Source: Faucicola tetraodonis (GTDB lineage Bacteria > Pseudomonadota > Gammaproteobacteria > Pseudomonadales > Moraxellaceae). Taken from it: a stretch of DNA of 28,453 bases. Both the position numbers and the translations under genes were made by a program. Below are positions 7,335 through 14,809 of this stretch, piece after piece. The DNA is taken from NCBI GenBank assembly GCA_032017425.1, contig DALZPW010000016.1; one strand, written 5' to 3'. The notes below the pieces were generated by a model. It did not search any database. It was given only the letters and a program-made list of their open reading frames with translations, and had not been told where the DNA came from. Numbering within the stretch: position 1 is the stretch's first letter; the number at the start of each line of letters is the position of its first letter.

Positions 7335-8588
7335 CTAGGAATAACGCTGTAACGATAAGCCATCAATGCGAATGTCAGGCGTTTTGCTGAGCACCAAATC
7401 GCTGATTAATTTGCCAGAACCACACGCCATTGTCCAACCCAATGTGCCATGTCCTGTGTTCAAAAATAAATTGCGATACCGAGTCGCGCCAATGATGGGG
7501 GTGCTATCTGGGGTCATCGGACGTAGCCCTGTCCAAAAACTTGCGTTTGGCAAATCACCGCCTGCGAATAAGTCCTGCGTGACCATTTCGAGTGTGGCAC
7601 GGCGCTTGGGGTTTAGCGTTACATCAAAACCACTTAATTCTGCCATACCGCCCACGCGAATGCGGTTGTCAAAGCGAGTAATGGCGATTTTATAGGTTTC
7701 ATCAAGCACCGTTGATTGGGGCGCTAAATCAGCATTGATAATCGGCACAGTCAATGAATAGCCTTTGACAGGGTATACAGGTAGGTTAAGCTGTAGCGGT
7801 TGCAAAAGCGCCCGCGAATAACTGCCCAGCGCCAATACATACTGGTCTGCCGTTAATAACTCACCATTTACCATCACCCCTTTAATCGCCCCAGCGTCGA
7901 CTACTAGCTTTTCGATGGTTTGATTGTATAAAAATTTCACCCCTAGCGCTTTGGCTTGCTGCGCTAATGCTTGGCAAAACAAAAAGCAATCGCCTGTTTC
8001 ATCATGCGGCAAATGCAATCCACCAACCAGCTTATCAGTGGCATTTGCCAACGCGGGCTCAATCTCAGCCAATGCCTTGCTGTTGTCAATCAGCTTAAAA
8101 GGCACGCCTGAATCTTGCAACACCTTAATATCTTGCTGTACAGCATCTAGTTGGGCGGGTTTGCGAAAAACTTGTAAGGTGCCTTGCGAGCGGTTTTCGT
8201 AGTGAATGCCGGTGTCTTGACGCAGCTGCTGCAGACAGTCGCGGCTGTATTCTGCCACTCGCACCATACGCTCTTTGTTGATGGCATAGCGCTTGGCATT
8301 GCAGTTTTTGAGCATTTGTAGCATCCATTGCAACTGCCATAGACTGCCATCTAATTTGATGGCTAAAGGGGCGTGTTGTTGGAATAACCATTTAACCGCC
8401 TTCAATGGAATACCAGGGGCTGCCCAAGGGGTAGAGTAGCCAGGGGAGATTTGCCCAGCATTGCCAAAACTGGTTTCTTGTGCGGCACCTGCTTGGCGGT
8501 CGATCACCGTGACTTCTACACCTTGCTTGGCTAAATAATAGGCACTTGTAACCCCAATCACGCCACTACCCAGTACCAATACACGCAT
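7335..8588 (-). CDS. dadA: D-amino acid dehydrogenase (D-alanine type)
   Basis: An FAD enzyme of about 417 aa that oxidises D-alanine and other D-amino acids to 2-oxo acids plus ammonia and passes electrons to the respiratory chain at the inner membrane. The N-terminus MRVLVLGSGVIGVTSAYYLA is the classic DadA start, with the Rossmann GSGVIG at 7-12. Later motifs are GNAGQISPGYSTPWAAPGIP, WTGLRPMTPDSTPIIG and the closing NTGHGTLGWTMACGSG. A TTG-initiated reading frame extends four codons further to 8600, but the ATG at 8588 matches the family and has a G-rich sequence before it. It is divergent from an Lrp-type regulator. No dadX racemase is in the window. Confidence 0.95.
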   Translation of the reverse strand: MRVLVLGSGVIGVTSAYYLAKQGVEVTVIDRQAGAAQETSFGNAGQISPGYSTPWAAPGIPLKAVKWLFQQHAPLAIKLDGSLWQLQWMLQMLKNCNAKRYAINKERMVRVAEYSRDCLQQLRQDTGIHYENRSQGTLQVFRKPAQLDAVQQDIKVLQDSGVPFKLIDNSKALAEIEPALANATDKLVGGLHLPHDETGDCFLFCQALAQQAKALGVKFLYNQTIEKLVVDAGAIKGVMVNGELLTADQYVLALGSYSRALLQPLQLNLPVYPVKGYSLTVPIINADLAPQSTVLDETYKIAITRFDNRIRVGGMAELSGFDVTLNPKRRATLEMVTQDLFAGGDLPNASFWTGLRPMTPDSTPIIGATRYRNLFLNTGHGTLGWTMACGSGKLISDLVLSKTPDIRIDGLSLQRYS

Positions 8589-8612
8589 ACCCACCCCCAA
8601 ATATCTGCTTAA

Positions 8613-8695
8613 TTATCAGTTAATTTCGCTAGTATAAGCAAAGTTTTGCAGTGAATTTTGCTGTTTTTATGCTAGAATTTTGCTGATATTATCGG
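8613..8695. promoter_or_regulatory. Helically phased repeats in the dadA-lrp intergenic region
   Basis: A six-base motif close to TTTTGC recurs about every 11 bases: TTATCA 8613, TTTCGC 8624, ATAAGC 8634, TTTTGC 8645, TTTTGC 8657, TTATGC 8668, TTTTGC 8679 and TTATCG 8690. The copies therefore lie on one face of the helix over about eight turns. This fits binding by a multimeric Lrp/AsnC protein that wraps DNA. The array covers the whole promoter region between dadA and the Lrp-type gene. The outer copies are weak. Confidence 0.55.
8685..8693 (+). promoter_or_regulatory. Candidate extended -10 promoter for the Lrp-type gene
   Basis: TGATATTAT matches TGn-TATAAT with one mismatch and has no clear -35. 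It predicts a start near 8700. That leaves almost no leader for the ATG at 8703 but a normal one for the ATG at 8739, which is one reason to prefer the later start. It overlaps the last two phased repeats, so autoregulation is plausible. Confidence 0.4.
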
Positions 8696-8738
8696 TTTTA
8701 TCATGCCAATCATCAAAAAACAGGGTTTTCATTTTGCT

Positions 8739-9209
8739 ATGCGCACTTTAGACCGTACCGACCGTTTAATCCTTGAAATCTTGCAACAGCAAGCCCGAAT
8801 TTCTATCAGCGAATTGGCCGCCAAAGTTAACCTATCAACCACGCCTTGCTCAGACAGGGTTAAGCGCTTGGAGCGTGAAGGTATCATCACAGGTTATCAT
8901 GCGCGGTTAAATCCAAATTTGGTCAATAAAAGCTTGTTGGTATTTTTAGAGATAAAGCTATCCACCAAGTCGGGCGATGTCTTTGAGCAAGTGAGCAAAA
9001 AACTGTCAGAAATTCCAGAGATACTGGAATGTCATTTGATTTCGGGTGAGTTTGATTTTTTGGTCAAAGCGCGGCTAAAAGAGATGAGTTCTTACCGCAA
9101 GTTACTGGGCAGTATCCTAAAGCAATTGCCAGCGGCGGTGGAAACCCACAGTTTGATTGTGATGGAAGAGATTAAAGAAAGCTTGCATTTGGATGTGACA
9201 GTGACCTAA
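8739..9209 (+). CDS. Lrp/AsnC family regulator next to dadA
   Basis: A 156-aa protein of the leucine-responsive family: N-terminal winged helix-turn-helix (LDRTDRLILEILQQQARIS, then ELAAKVNLSTTPCSDRVKRL as recognition helix) and a C-terminal RAM ligand-binding domain (LECHLISGEFDFLVKARL, SLIVMEEIKES). Lrp proteins bind DNA as higher multimers and sense amino acids. Its position divergent from dadA matches DadR, the L-alanine-responsive activator of dad genes in pseudomonads; the specific role is inferred. The frame is open from an ATG at 8703 (12 more residues). I prefer 8739 because MRTLDRTD begins where family members begin. Neither start has a good Shine-Dalgarno sequence. Confidence 0.88.
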   Translation: MRTLDRTDRLILEILQQQARISISELAAKVNLSTTPCSDRVKRLEREGIITGYHARLNPNLVNKSLLVFLEIKLSTKSGDVFEQVSKKLSEIPEILECHLISGEFDFLVKARLKEMSSYRKLLGSILKQLPAAVETHSLIVMEEIKESLHLDVTVT

Positions 9210-9251
9210 CTGTCATGCAAGCTTTACGATACATGTTTTGCGACAGATGAA

Positions 9252-9281
9252 AAAAAAGACTGCCAAATCGCAGTCTTTTTG
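9252..9281. terminator. Terminator between the Lrp-type gene and nadE
   Basis: AAAAAGACTGC (9253-9263) pairs perfectly with GCAGTCTTTTT (9270-9280) around the loop CAAATC. The A-run and T-run make it effective in both directions, as suits its place between convergent genes. Confidence 0.92.
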
Positions 9282-9308
9282 TGTGGTGCCGCGTTAGAAT
9301 TTTGGAAA

Positions 9309-11153
9309 TTAGCGTTTTGGAAACTCTAGCGACCAGTGGTTGACGAGTGGGTAGCGACGCTCACGCCCAAAGGCGCGGTGGGTAATCTTGGTGCCAATCG
9401 CCGCTTGACGACGTTTGTATTCATTGCGGTCTACCATACTGAGTACTTTTTTCACCACGTCTTTATCATAACCGGCTTCTACAATCGCATCATACCCAAA
9501 GTCGCGATCGATATACAGCTCTAGCATTTTATCGAGGGTATCATAATCAGGCAGACTGTCTTGGTCTTTTTGGTCAGGGCGAAGCTCGGCAGAAGGCGGA
9601 CGCGTAATCACACGCTCAGGAATCACCGGCGTTTCTTCTAGTCGGTTGCGATAGTTGGCGAGGGCATATACTTGGGTTTTATACACATCTTTTAAGACAT
9701 CAAATCCGCCTGCCATATCCCCGTACAATGTCGCATAGCCCACGGCCATCTCTGACTTGTTGCCAGTGGTGATGACCAGATGACCAAATTTGTTGGACAA
9801 TGCCATCAAAATCATGCCACGCGCACGGGCTTGGATATTTTCTTCCGTGGTGTCGGCGGTGGTGTTGCTAAACATCGGCTCTAGCGTATGGCGCATGCCT
9901 TCAACGGCGGCATGAATCGGGCACACGGTATAAGACACGTTGAGTCGGTGCGCCTGCGCTTGCGCATCTTGTAGGCTGATTTGCGAGGTGTACTCATAGG
10001 GCATCATAACCGCATAAACTTTGTCCGCACCTAAGGCATCAACGGCGATACATAGCGTGAGCGCCGAGTCTATCCCGCCTGACAAACCAACCAATACGCC
10101 TTTAAAGCCAGAATGATTGACATAATCACGCAAGCCGACAACCAGCGCTTGATAAGTTTCAGCGATTTGGCTGAGCGCAAGCGGTGATTTGCGCTGTTCT
10201 GATAATATCACTTGACCGCTTTGGGCATCGTGACGAGCAACCACATACAGGGTATGCTGCAAAAATCTTGGTGCTTCTTGCACGATTTTACCTTGAGCGT
10301 TGACGACCATCGAGCCGCCATCAAACACCAAGTCATCTTGACCGCCCACGCTATTGGCATACACAATCGGGATATTGTGCTCAGTGGCACGACTTTTTAA
10401 TAAAGCCTTACGTTGTTCTTGCTTGTTTTGCTCAAAGGGTGAGGCATTGAGGCTGATGATGATTTCCGCACCTTTTTCTTTCAGTGCGCGAATGGGAGCG
10501 TCTTGCCATAAGTCTTCGCAGATAAGTAGTCCAATGGTCAGCCCTTGATAGTCAAACAACACTTGGTTGTGACCGGTATTAAAATAGCGGCGTTCATCGA
10601 ACACGCCATAGTTTGGCAAGCATTGTTTGTGATAAAAGCCTTTTTGCTGACCATTGTGAATAATAGCCACTGAGTTAAACGTGCCATTGGGGTCAATGTG
10701 CGGATAACCCACTAGCATGACGATATCTTTGACCGTGTAGAGCAATTCAAAAGCAAGTTTCACGCGTGAGGCAAGACTTGGACGTAATAACAAATCTTCA
10801 GGCGGATAACCCAGCAGTGATAACTCAGGAAAGACAATGATATTAGCCCCCTTGTCACGGGCATCTTTAGCCAGTTCTACCATTTTTTTGGCATTGTTGA
10901 TGACATCACCGACAATAAATTGCTGCTGTGCCACCGCAATTTTTAGCCCTACCATAGAATCTGCTTGGCTAATCTGTTGGCTTGATGACTGAGAGGTTGG
11001 CTGAGAAACTGATTGAGAAGTTGGCTGAGCAGGTTTTTGAGAAACTGGCTGTGGGTTTGCGGGTTGGTTTGGCGTCGTAGCTTCGGCGGTCATTGACTCA
11101 CTCGGCAGCTGCGTTGGTACGCTATTATCTGGTGTTAAATCAAGGTGTGACAT
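9309..11153 (-). CDS. nadE: Glutamine-hydrolysing NAD+ synthase
   Basis: A 614-aa two-domain enzyme making the last step of NAD synthesis: the N-terminal nitrilase-like glutaminase releases ammonia that the C-terminal synthetase adds to nicotinate adenine dinucleotide. The glutaminase triad shows in VFPELSLLGYP (Glu), HKQCLPNYGVFDE (Lys) and GLLICEDLWQD (Cys). The synthetase has the PP-loop VGLSGGIDSA and later TTGNKSEMAVGYATLYGD. Residues 1-66 are an unusual Ser/Gln/Pro/Thr-rich extension ahead of the normal start, which looks like MVGLKIAVAQQQF. The ATG at 11153 has a good GAAGGA Shine-Dalgarno at about six bases, so the extension is probably translated; an internal start at the MVGL methionine is the alternative. 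Confidence 0.95.
   Translation of the reverse strand: MSHLDLTPDNSVPTQLPSESMTAEATTPNQPANPQPVSQKPAQPTSQSVSQPTSQSSSQQISQADSMVGLKIAVAQQQFIVGDVINNAKKMVELAKDARDKGANIIVFPELSLLGYPPEDLLLRPSLASRVKLAFELLYTVKDIVMLVGYPHIDPNGTFNSVAIIHNGQQKGFYHKQCLPNYGVFDERRYFNTGHNQVLFDYQGLTIGLLICEDLWQDAPIRALKEKGAEIIISLNASPFEQNKQEQRKALLKSRATEHNIPIVYANSVGGQDDLVFDGGSMVVNAQGKIVQEAPRFLQHTLYVVARHDAQSGQVILSEQRKSPLALSQIAETYQALVVGLRDYVNHSGFKGVLVGLSGGIDSALTLCIAVDALGADKVYAVMMPYEYTSQISLQDAQAQAHRLNVSYTVCPIHAAVEGMRHTLEPMFSNTTADTTEENIQARARGMILMALSNKFGHLVITTGNKSEMAVGYATLYGDMAGGFDVLKDVYKTQVYALANYRNRLEETPVIPERVITRPPSAELRPDQKDQDSLPDYDTLDKMLELYIDRDFGYDAIVEAGYDKDVVKKVLSMVDRNEYKRRQAAIGTKITHRAFGRERRYPLVNHWSLEFPKR
10960..11060 (-). repeat. Short imperfect repeats coding the NadE N-terminal extension
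   Basis: On the + strand, related blocks such as GAGGTTGGCTGAGAAACTG and GAGAAGTTGGCTGAG recur several times, encoding a run of SQP/TSQ units. The repeat is imperfect with no exact period. It explains the low-complexity extension and could expand or contract in steps of three bases. Confidence 0.6.
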
Positions 11154-11501
11154 GAAAAATCCTTCAGTAAAAATTTATTATGGGGTCGTCCCTTTAGTCA
11201 TATCCGTCTAAAACGGTATGCAAGCATCACGCCGCTATTATAATTATGGGTGGCAACAGCGATGACATTACAAGATAAAATTATTCTACATTATATCGCT
11301 TTATGATATGTTTACAATTGCAATCTTTAGACGCTACAACCGAAAACGCTTTAATTCGCAAAATTAGCCTAAACATAGCATGAATAACCCATCAATGCGC
11401 AATTTTTTGCAGTATAATCAAACCTTACAATGCTAATTAACAGGCAATCATAATTCTTAATTGGCAACGATGATTCGTTCATTAGACAATGAGGTGAAGC
11501 G
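11154..11501. other. nadE / small membrane protein divergent intergenic region
   Basis: These 348 AT-rich bases contain no gene I can support. They hold the nadE Shine-Dalgarno at the left edge and a TATAAT at 11413-11418 without a matching -35, which could serve the rightward gene. On the minus strand a TATAAT (11237-11242) could be the -10 of nadE, again without a good -35. Confidence 0.5.
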
Positions 11502-11756
11502 ATGTTTACCGCAATTTTTGTGGTTTTGGTGATTATGGGGCTTAGTTGGGTTGGGATGAAATGGATGTATCCGCGACCACCACAAGGCTATTTACAGCCA
11601 CAGCCAGGCGAGAGTACCGAGCTGCGAGCGTGTGATTTTTGCCATCATACGTTAGCAGAGTGGCGAGGGATTATAGAAGGGGATAAGTTCTTTTGTAATC
11701 AAGAACACCAAGCGGATTTTCATGCTGGCAAACACTACCAGCGCGCTCAAAATTAG
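11502..11756 (+). CDS. Small membrane-anchored Cys-rich protein (PP0621-like)
   Basis: An 84-aa protein with one N-terminal hydrophobic helix (about residues 2-18, FTAIFVVLVIMGLSWVGM), a proline-rich spacer, and a metal-binding-like C-terminal part with C-x2-C (CDFC), a histidine pair and FCNQEHQADFH. The layout of one membrane segment plus a zinc-ribbon or TRASH-like motif resembles the small PP0621 family of unknown function. The start has a good Shine-Dalgarno (GAGGTG, 7 bases before ATG). It converges on zapA with only 26 bases between stops and no hairpin. The function is unknown; the Cys/His pattern suggests a metal site facing the cytoplasm, by the positive-inside rule a weak inference. 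Confidence 0.75.
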   Translation: MFTAIFVVLVIMGLSWVGMKWMYPRPPQGYLQPQPGESTELRACDFCHHTLAEWRGIIEGDKFFCNQEHQADFHAGKHYQRAQN

Positions 11757-11782
11757 TCGAATTTTATTTTACACTACAGACA

Positions 11783-12076
11783 TCAGGCAAAACGCACAAC
11801 GTCTTCTAACATTTTACCCACCAGGTCTTGCGCTTGGCTTTCGTTTTCTTGATAGCGTTGTAAGTTTTCTGATTTTTCAAACAAGGTCAACGCGCATAGT
11901 ACCAATAACTCTTCTTGGGGTAGCTGAGGTGCTTGGCGGCGTACCTCTTGCATAAACTGGTTAATATAGCTTGCCGCACGCTGCAACGCAGGCTCTTCCG
12001 ATTCTGGGCAGTTGATGGTATAGCTACGACCATTGATCAGGATATCAACTTTTTTAATGCTTTGGGCAGATGCCAT
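11783..12076 (-). CDS. zapA: Cell division protein ZapA
   Basis: A 97-aa FtsZ-ring-associated protein that cross-links FtsZ filaments at midcell. The N-terminal domain shows the family pattern VDILINGRSYTINCPESEEPALQRAASYIN, followed by a helical coiled-coil C-terminus. Length matches ZapA (about 100-110 aa). AGGAAA precedes the ATG. It lies 63 bases downstream of a ZapB-like coiled-coil gene on the same strand, and this pair sits opposite ygfB, an order also seen in pseudomonads. The small RNA gene ssrS often follows zapA; here only 26 bases separate it from the next gene, so ssrS is not in that place. Confidence 0.93.
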   Translation of the reverse strand: MASAQSIKKVDILINGRSYTINCPESEEPALQRAASYINQFMQEVRRQAPQLPQEELLVLCALTLFEKSENLQRYQENESQAQDLVGKMLEDVVRFA

Positions 12077-12139
12077 AAGATTTTCCTAACGTATTCAAAT
12101 GTTTTAAACATCACTAAGGCTGGCTTAAATAGGGGCGGG

Positions 12140-12544
12140 TTAGTTTTCGCTGTCAATTTTTGCCAAGCGCTCTAACACAAGCTTGGTATGCTCTGCCGCA
12201 ACGCGATTTTTTTCAATCAGTTTTTGATTTCGTGCGGTAAAAATCTGTAATTGGTTTTGGGTTTGTTCGTATTCGGTACTTAGCATGTTGTGAGATTCGG
12301 CAAGTGACTGATAGCGCTGCTCGAGGGCTTGATACTCTTCGGCTTGTCTGGCAAGTTGTTGTTCCAAATTTTGCTGAAGTTCTTTGCTGCTATCGAGCTC
12401 AGCTTGTACCGCTTGCAGTTGGTCTGCGGTAATGGTTGGCTGCGCTTTAATACGGGTTAGCTCGCTACTGGCGAATTGATATTTGTCGCGAAGCTTAGTC
12501 AATGCGGTTTGTAGCTGGGTCAGTTGGTCAATTAGGGTGCTCAT
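12140..12544 (-). CDS. ZapB-like / TIGR02449-type coiled-coil division protein
   Basis: A 134-aa protein predicted to be almost entirely helical, rich in Gln, Glu, Leu and Ala with heptad spacing from about residue 5 to 125. The C-terminal NRVAAEHTKLVLERLAKID resembles the conserved end of the TIGR02449 proteins, usually encoded just upstream of zapA. A role with ZapA at the division ring is inferred from that position. At 134 aa it is longer than the usual 70-80 aa. There is no clear Shine-Dalgarno before the ATG. Without a search, a generic coiled-coil protein is the fallback. Confidence 0.75.
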   Translation of the reverse strand: MSTLIDQLTQLQTALTKLRDKYQFASSELTRIKAQPTITADQLQAVQAELDSSKELQQNLEQQLARQAEEYQALEQRYQSLAESHNMLSTEYEQTQNQLQIFTARNQKLIEKNRVAAEHTKLVLERLAKIDSEN

Positions 12545-12747
12545 GATATGATGTCTAGTCAGTAATCGAGTGAATAATCAAGTAAATCATCAAGAGCGAC
12601 GTGATGGGCGCTCGTTGACATGAATAGCAAAAGGTTTTTTTGGTATAACTATAGCGTGAAGGCTTAAAATTTGAGTGATACTTATATTATTTTACCACTT
12701 TAATAATGCCATAGTTGACCGCATTAAGGCTAGTATTATCTCAGTGT

Positions 12748-12756
12748 TGATATAAT
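12748..12756 (+). promoter_or_regulatory. Extended -10 promoter for ygfB
   Basis: TGATATAAT is a perfect TGn-TATAAT element. No convincing -35 lies 16-18 bases upstream, as is usual for extended -10 promoters. It predicts initiation near 12763 and a leader of about 18 bases containing the GGG at 12771-12773 before the ATG at 12781. Confidence 0.55.
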
Positions 12757-12780
12757 TTTTTGTGAAAAAAGGGTAAAGCG

Positions 12781-13521
12781 ATGGATGATTATATTTCAGG
12801 TTGGCAGGATTGGACACAAGCATTTGAGGATTGGCATGACGTTACAATTAGTGAGTTACATGGGCTAATCTCAGGGGTGCTCAGTGTGTGTGATGCGCCA
12901 ACCGAGCAAGAGTGGCAACTGCTACTGACTGAGCTGAGCTTTACCGAGCTTGAGCCAAAAGCGTTAGAGATAGTGACCGAAGAAGGCGAGGATATGGTGG
13001 CGGTGTTAACCGATGATGCCGATAGCTATCAGTTTATGCCGTTGTTGCCCGATGATGACCATCCACTGTATGAGCGTTTGATGGCACTTAAAAACTGGGC
13101 AAATGGCTTTTTGACAGGCTTTGGCGTCACCGATAGTGCGCTACGTCCGGAAGAAAATAGCCTATTTAATGACTTGGCAAAAATCGGCGCGCTGCGGATT
13201 GATGCGTATGATGACGCGCTGCAAGGCACAGACAATGCTGAAGGCGAAGTTGAATATATGGAGTTACTTGAGTTTGTGCGTATGATTCCTGTGAGTGTGT
13301 CACAAGGGCGAGTGCGTAAATCAGTCGCCAAGTTGCCGCTCATCGCAGGATTTGCCATGAATCGCCCTGTGGGTAAAGCCCAAGGGGTTGATGAGGAGCA
13401 TTTGGATTTTATTGAGCAGCTACGCGATGACGAGCTCGATTGGGAAGCAGAAAAAGATACCAATGATGATTTTGTTACCCATATGGTCATAGATGCCATG
13501 ACAGGTAAAAAGCCGAATTGA
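12781..13521 (+). CDS. ygfB: UPF0149 family protein, YgfB type
   Basis: At 246 aa it matches the YgfB/YecA family start: an early helix, then SELHGLISGVLSV (residues about 24-36), LMALKNWANGFLTGFG and a strongly acidic middle and C-terminal part. The family usually has about 190 aa, so this protein carries about 50 extra residues, partly in the acidic C-terminal tail. YgfB has been linked to regulation of a peptidoglycan amidase and beta-lactam resistance in Pseudomonas; its role here is unknown. Genes for YgfB are commonly followed by pepP; here argE lies between the two. The order ygfB-argE-pepP on one strand suggests a transcription unit. Confidence 0.85.
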   Translation: MDDYISGWQDWTQAFEDWHDVTISELHGLISGVLSVCDAPTEQEWQLLLTELSFTELEPKALEIVTEEGEDMVAVLTDDADSYQFMPLLPDDDHPLYERLMALKNWANGFLTGFGVTDSALRPEENSLFNDLAKIGALRIDAYDDALQGTDNAEGEVEYMELLEFVRMIPVSVSQGRVRKSVAKLPLIAGFAMNRPVGKAQGVDEEHLDFIEQLRDDELDWEAEKDTNDDFVTHMVIDAMTGKKPN

Positions 13522-13599
13522 TGCTAATACCCTATTTCGACTAGATTTACCCTGATAGGGTGTTTTAATGGTTTAAAATTTGAGAAAAATGGAACGACT

Positions 13600-14793
13600 A
13601 TGGGCTATCCATCCAATGCCGTAGACTGGTTAACAAAGCTGATTGGTTTTAACACTGTCAGTCGCTACTCCAATTTGCAATTGATTGAGTATGTGGCGAG
13701 TTATTGTGAGCAGTTGGGATTGTCGCCACGTTTGACCTTTAATGCCGATAATACCAAAGCCAACCTCTTTGTGACTGTCCCTGTGATGGGTAAGGGTGAT
13801 ACCGTAACGACAGGGGGTTTTGTGTTTTCTGGGCATACTGATGTGGTGCCCGTTGATGGGCAGGCATGGGATACCGATCCGTTTGTGGCGACCATTATAG
13901 AGGATAAGCTATACGGGCGTGGGGCTTGTGATATGAAAGGCTTTATTGCTTGCGCCTTAACCCTATTGCCCACTGTGGTGCAAGCAAGCCGCGATAAGAG
14001 GCTAGGCAAACCGATTCATCTGGCACTGTCGTATGACGAGGAAGTGGGTTGTTTGGGTGCGCCATTACTGCTTGCGGATTTAAAAGCGCAAGGCATTAAG
14101 CCCGACTACTGTATCGTCGGTGAGCCGACCATGATGAAAATGGTTACCGCGCATAAAGGCATCCAAGTGTATCGCTGCCGCGTGCATGGCAAATCGGTGC
14201 ATTCATCGCTGACCCCGCAAGGCGTCAATGCCATCAGCTATGCCAGTAAAATTATCAATTTTATTGATAAACTTGCCGAGCAATTGCAACAACGTAACGA
14301 CCAAGACATGGCGTTTGATGTGCCATTTTCCACCTTGTCAGTGGGCACTATTACCGGCGGTACAGCAACCAATATCGTGCCCAACCTGTGCGAATTCACC
14401 TTTGATTACCGTAATTTGCCGCACATGAATGAAAGCCAAGTGATTGAGCCGATTCGCGCCTTTATCAAAACCCTTGAGCCTAAGATGCACGCCATTGACA
14501 GCGACACGGGCATTGAGCTAACTCGCAACGAAAATGTCCCTGCGATGACCGATAAAGATAGCCAAGCCTTGCAACAGCTCATAGAAAATTTGGTAGATGA
14601 ACAACATCGTCATAAAGTAGCGTATGCCACCGAAGGCGGGCAGTTTACCAATGCAGGTATTCCGACGGTGATTTGTGGACCTGGCGATATTGGCAATGCC
14701 CATAAAGCCAATGAGTTTGTCAGTCTAAACCAATTAGCAAAATGCGAAAGCTTCTTACAGCAAATTCTTCAACAATGCTGTGACAGCCATTAA
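13600..14793 (+). CDS. argE: Acetylornithine deacetylase (M20 family)
   Basis: A 397-aa metallohydrolase that converts N-acetylornithine to ornithine in arginine synthesis. Di-metal and catalytic residues are in place: H79 and D81 in FSGHTDVVPVDG, D111 in GRGACDMKGF, the E147-E148 pair in SYDEEVGCLG, E175 in VGEPT, and the late histidine in GDIGNAHKANEF. Length is close to ArgE (about 383 aa). The dimerisation domain fills the middle. A GGA precedes the ATG at about seven bases. It lies 78 bases after ygfB and 16 before pepP. DapE-like or other M20 substrates are conceivable, but the motif wording is ArgE-like. Confidence 0.87.
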   Translation: MGYPSNAVDWLTKLIGFNTVSRYSNLQLIEYVASYCEQLGLSPRLTFNADNTKANLFVTVPVMGKGDTVTTGGFVFSGHTDVVPVDGQAWDTDPFVATIIEDKLYGRGACDMKGFIACALTLLPTVVQASRDKRLGKPIHLALSYDEEVGCLGAPLLLADLKAQGIKPDYCIVGEPTMMKMVTAHKGIQVYRCRVHGKSVHSSLTPQGVNAISYASKIINFIDKLAEQLQQRNDQDMAFDVPFSTLSVGTITGGTATNIVPNLCEFTFDYRNLPHMNESQVIEPIRAFIKTLEPKMHAIDSDTGIELTRNENVPAMTDKDSQALQQLIENLVDEQHRHKVAYATEGGQFTNAGIPTVICGPGDIGNAHKANEFVSLNQLAKCESFLQQILQQCCDSH

Positions 14794-14809
14794 ATTTTTT
14801 GGAAATATC

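Noticed and set aside
7335..8600. TTG start at 8600 for dadA
   Set aside because: ATG 8588 gives the standard family N-terminus MRVLVLGSG, so the extra four codons are unlikely.
11757..11782. 6S RNA (ssrS) after zapA
   Set aside because: Only 26 bases separate zapA from the convergent gene, so there is no space.
12615..12649. TTGACA ... TATAAC promoter upstream of ygfB
   Set aside because: The spacer is 23 bases, too long for a normal sigma-70 promoter; the extended -10 at 12748 is better.
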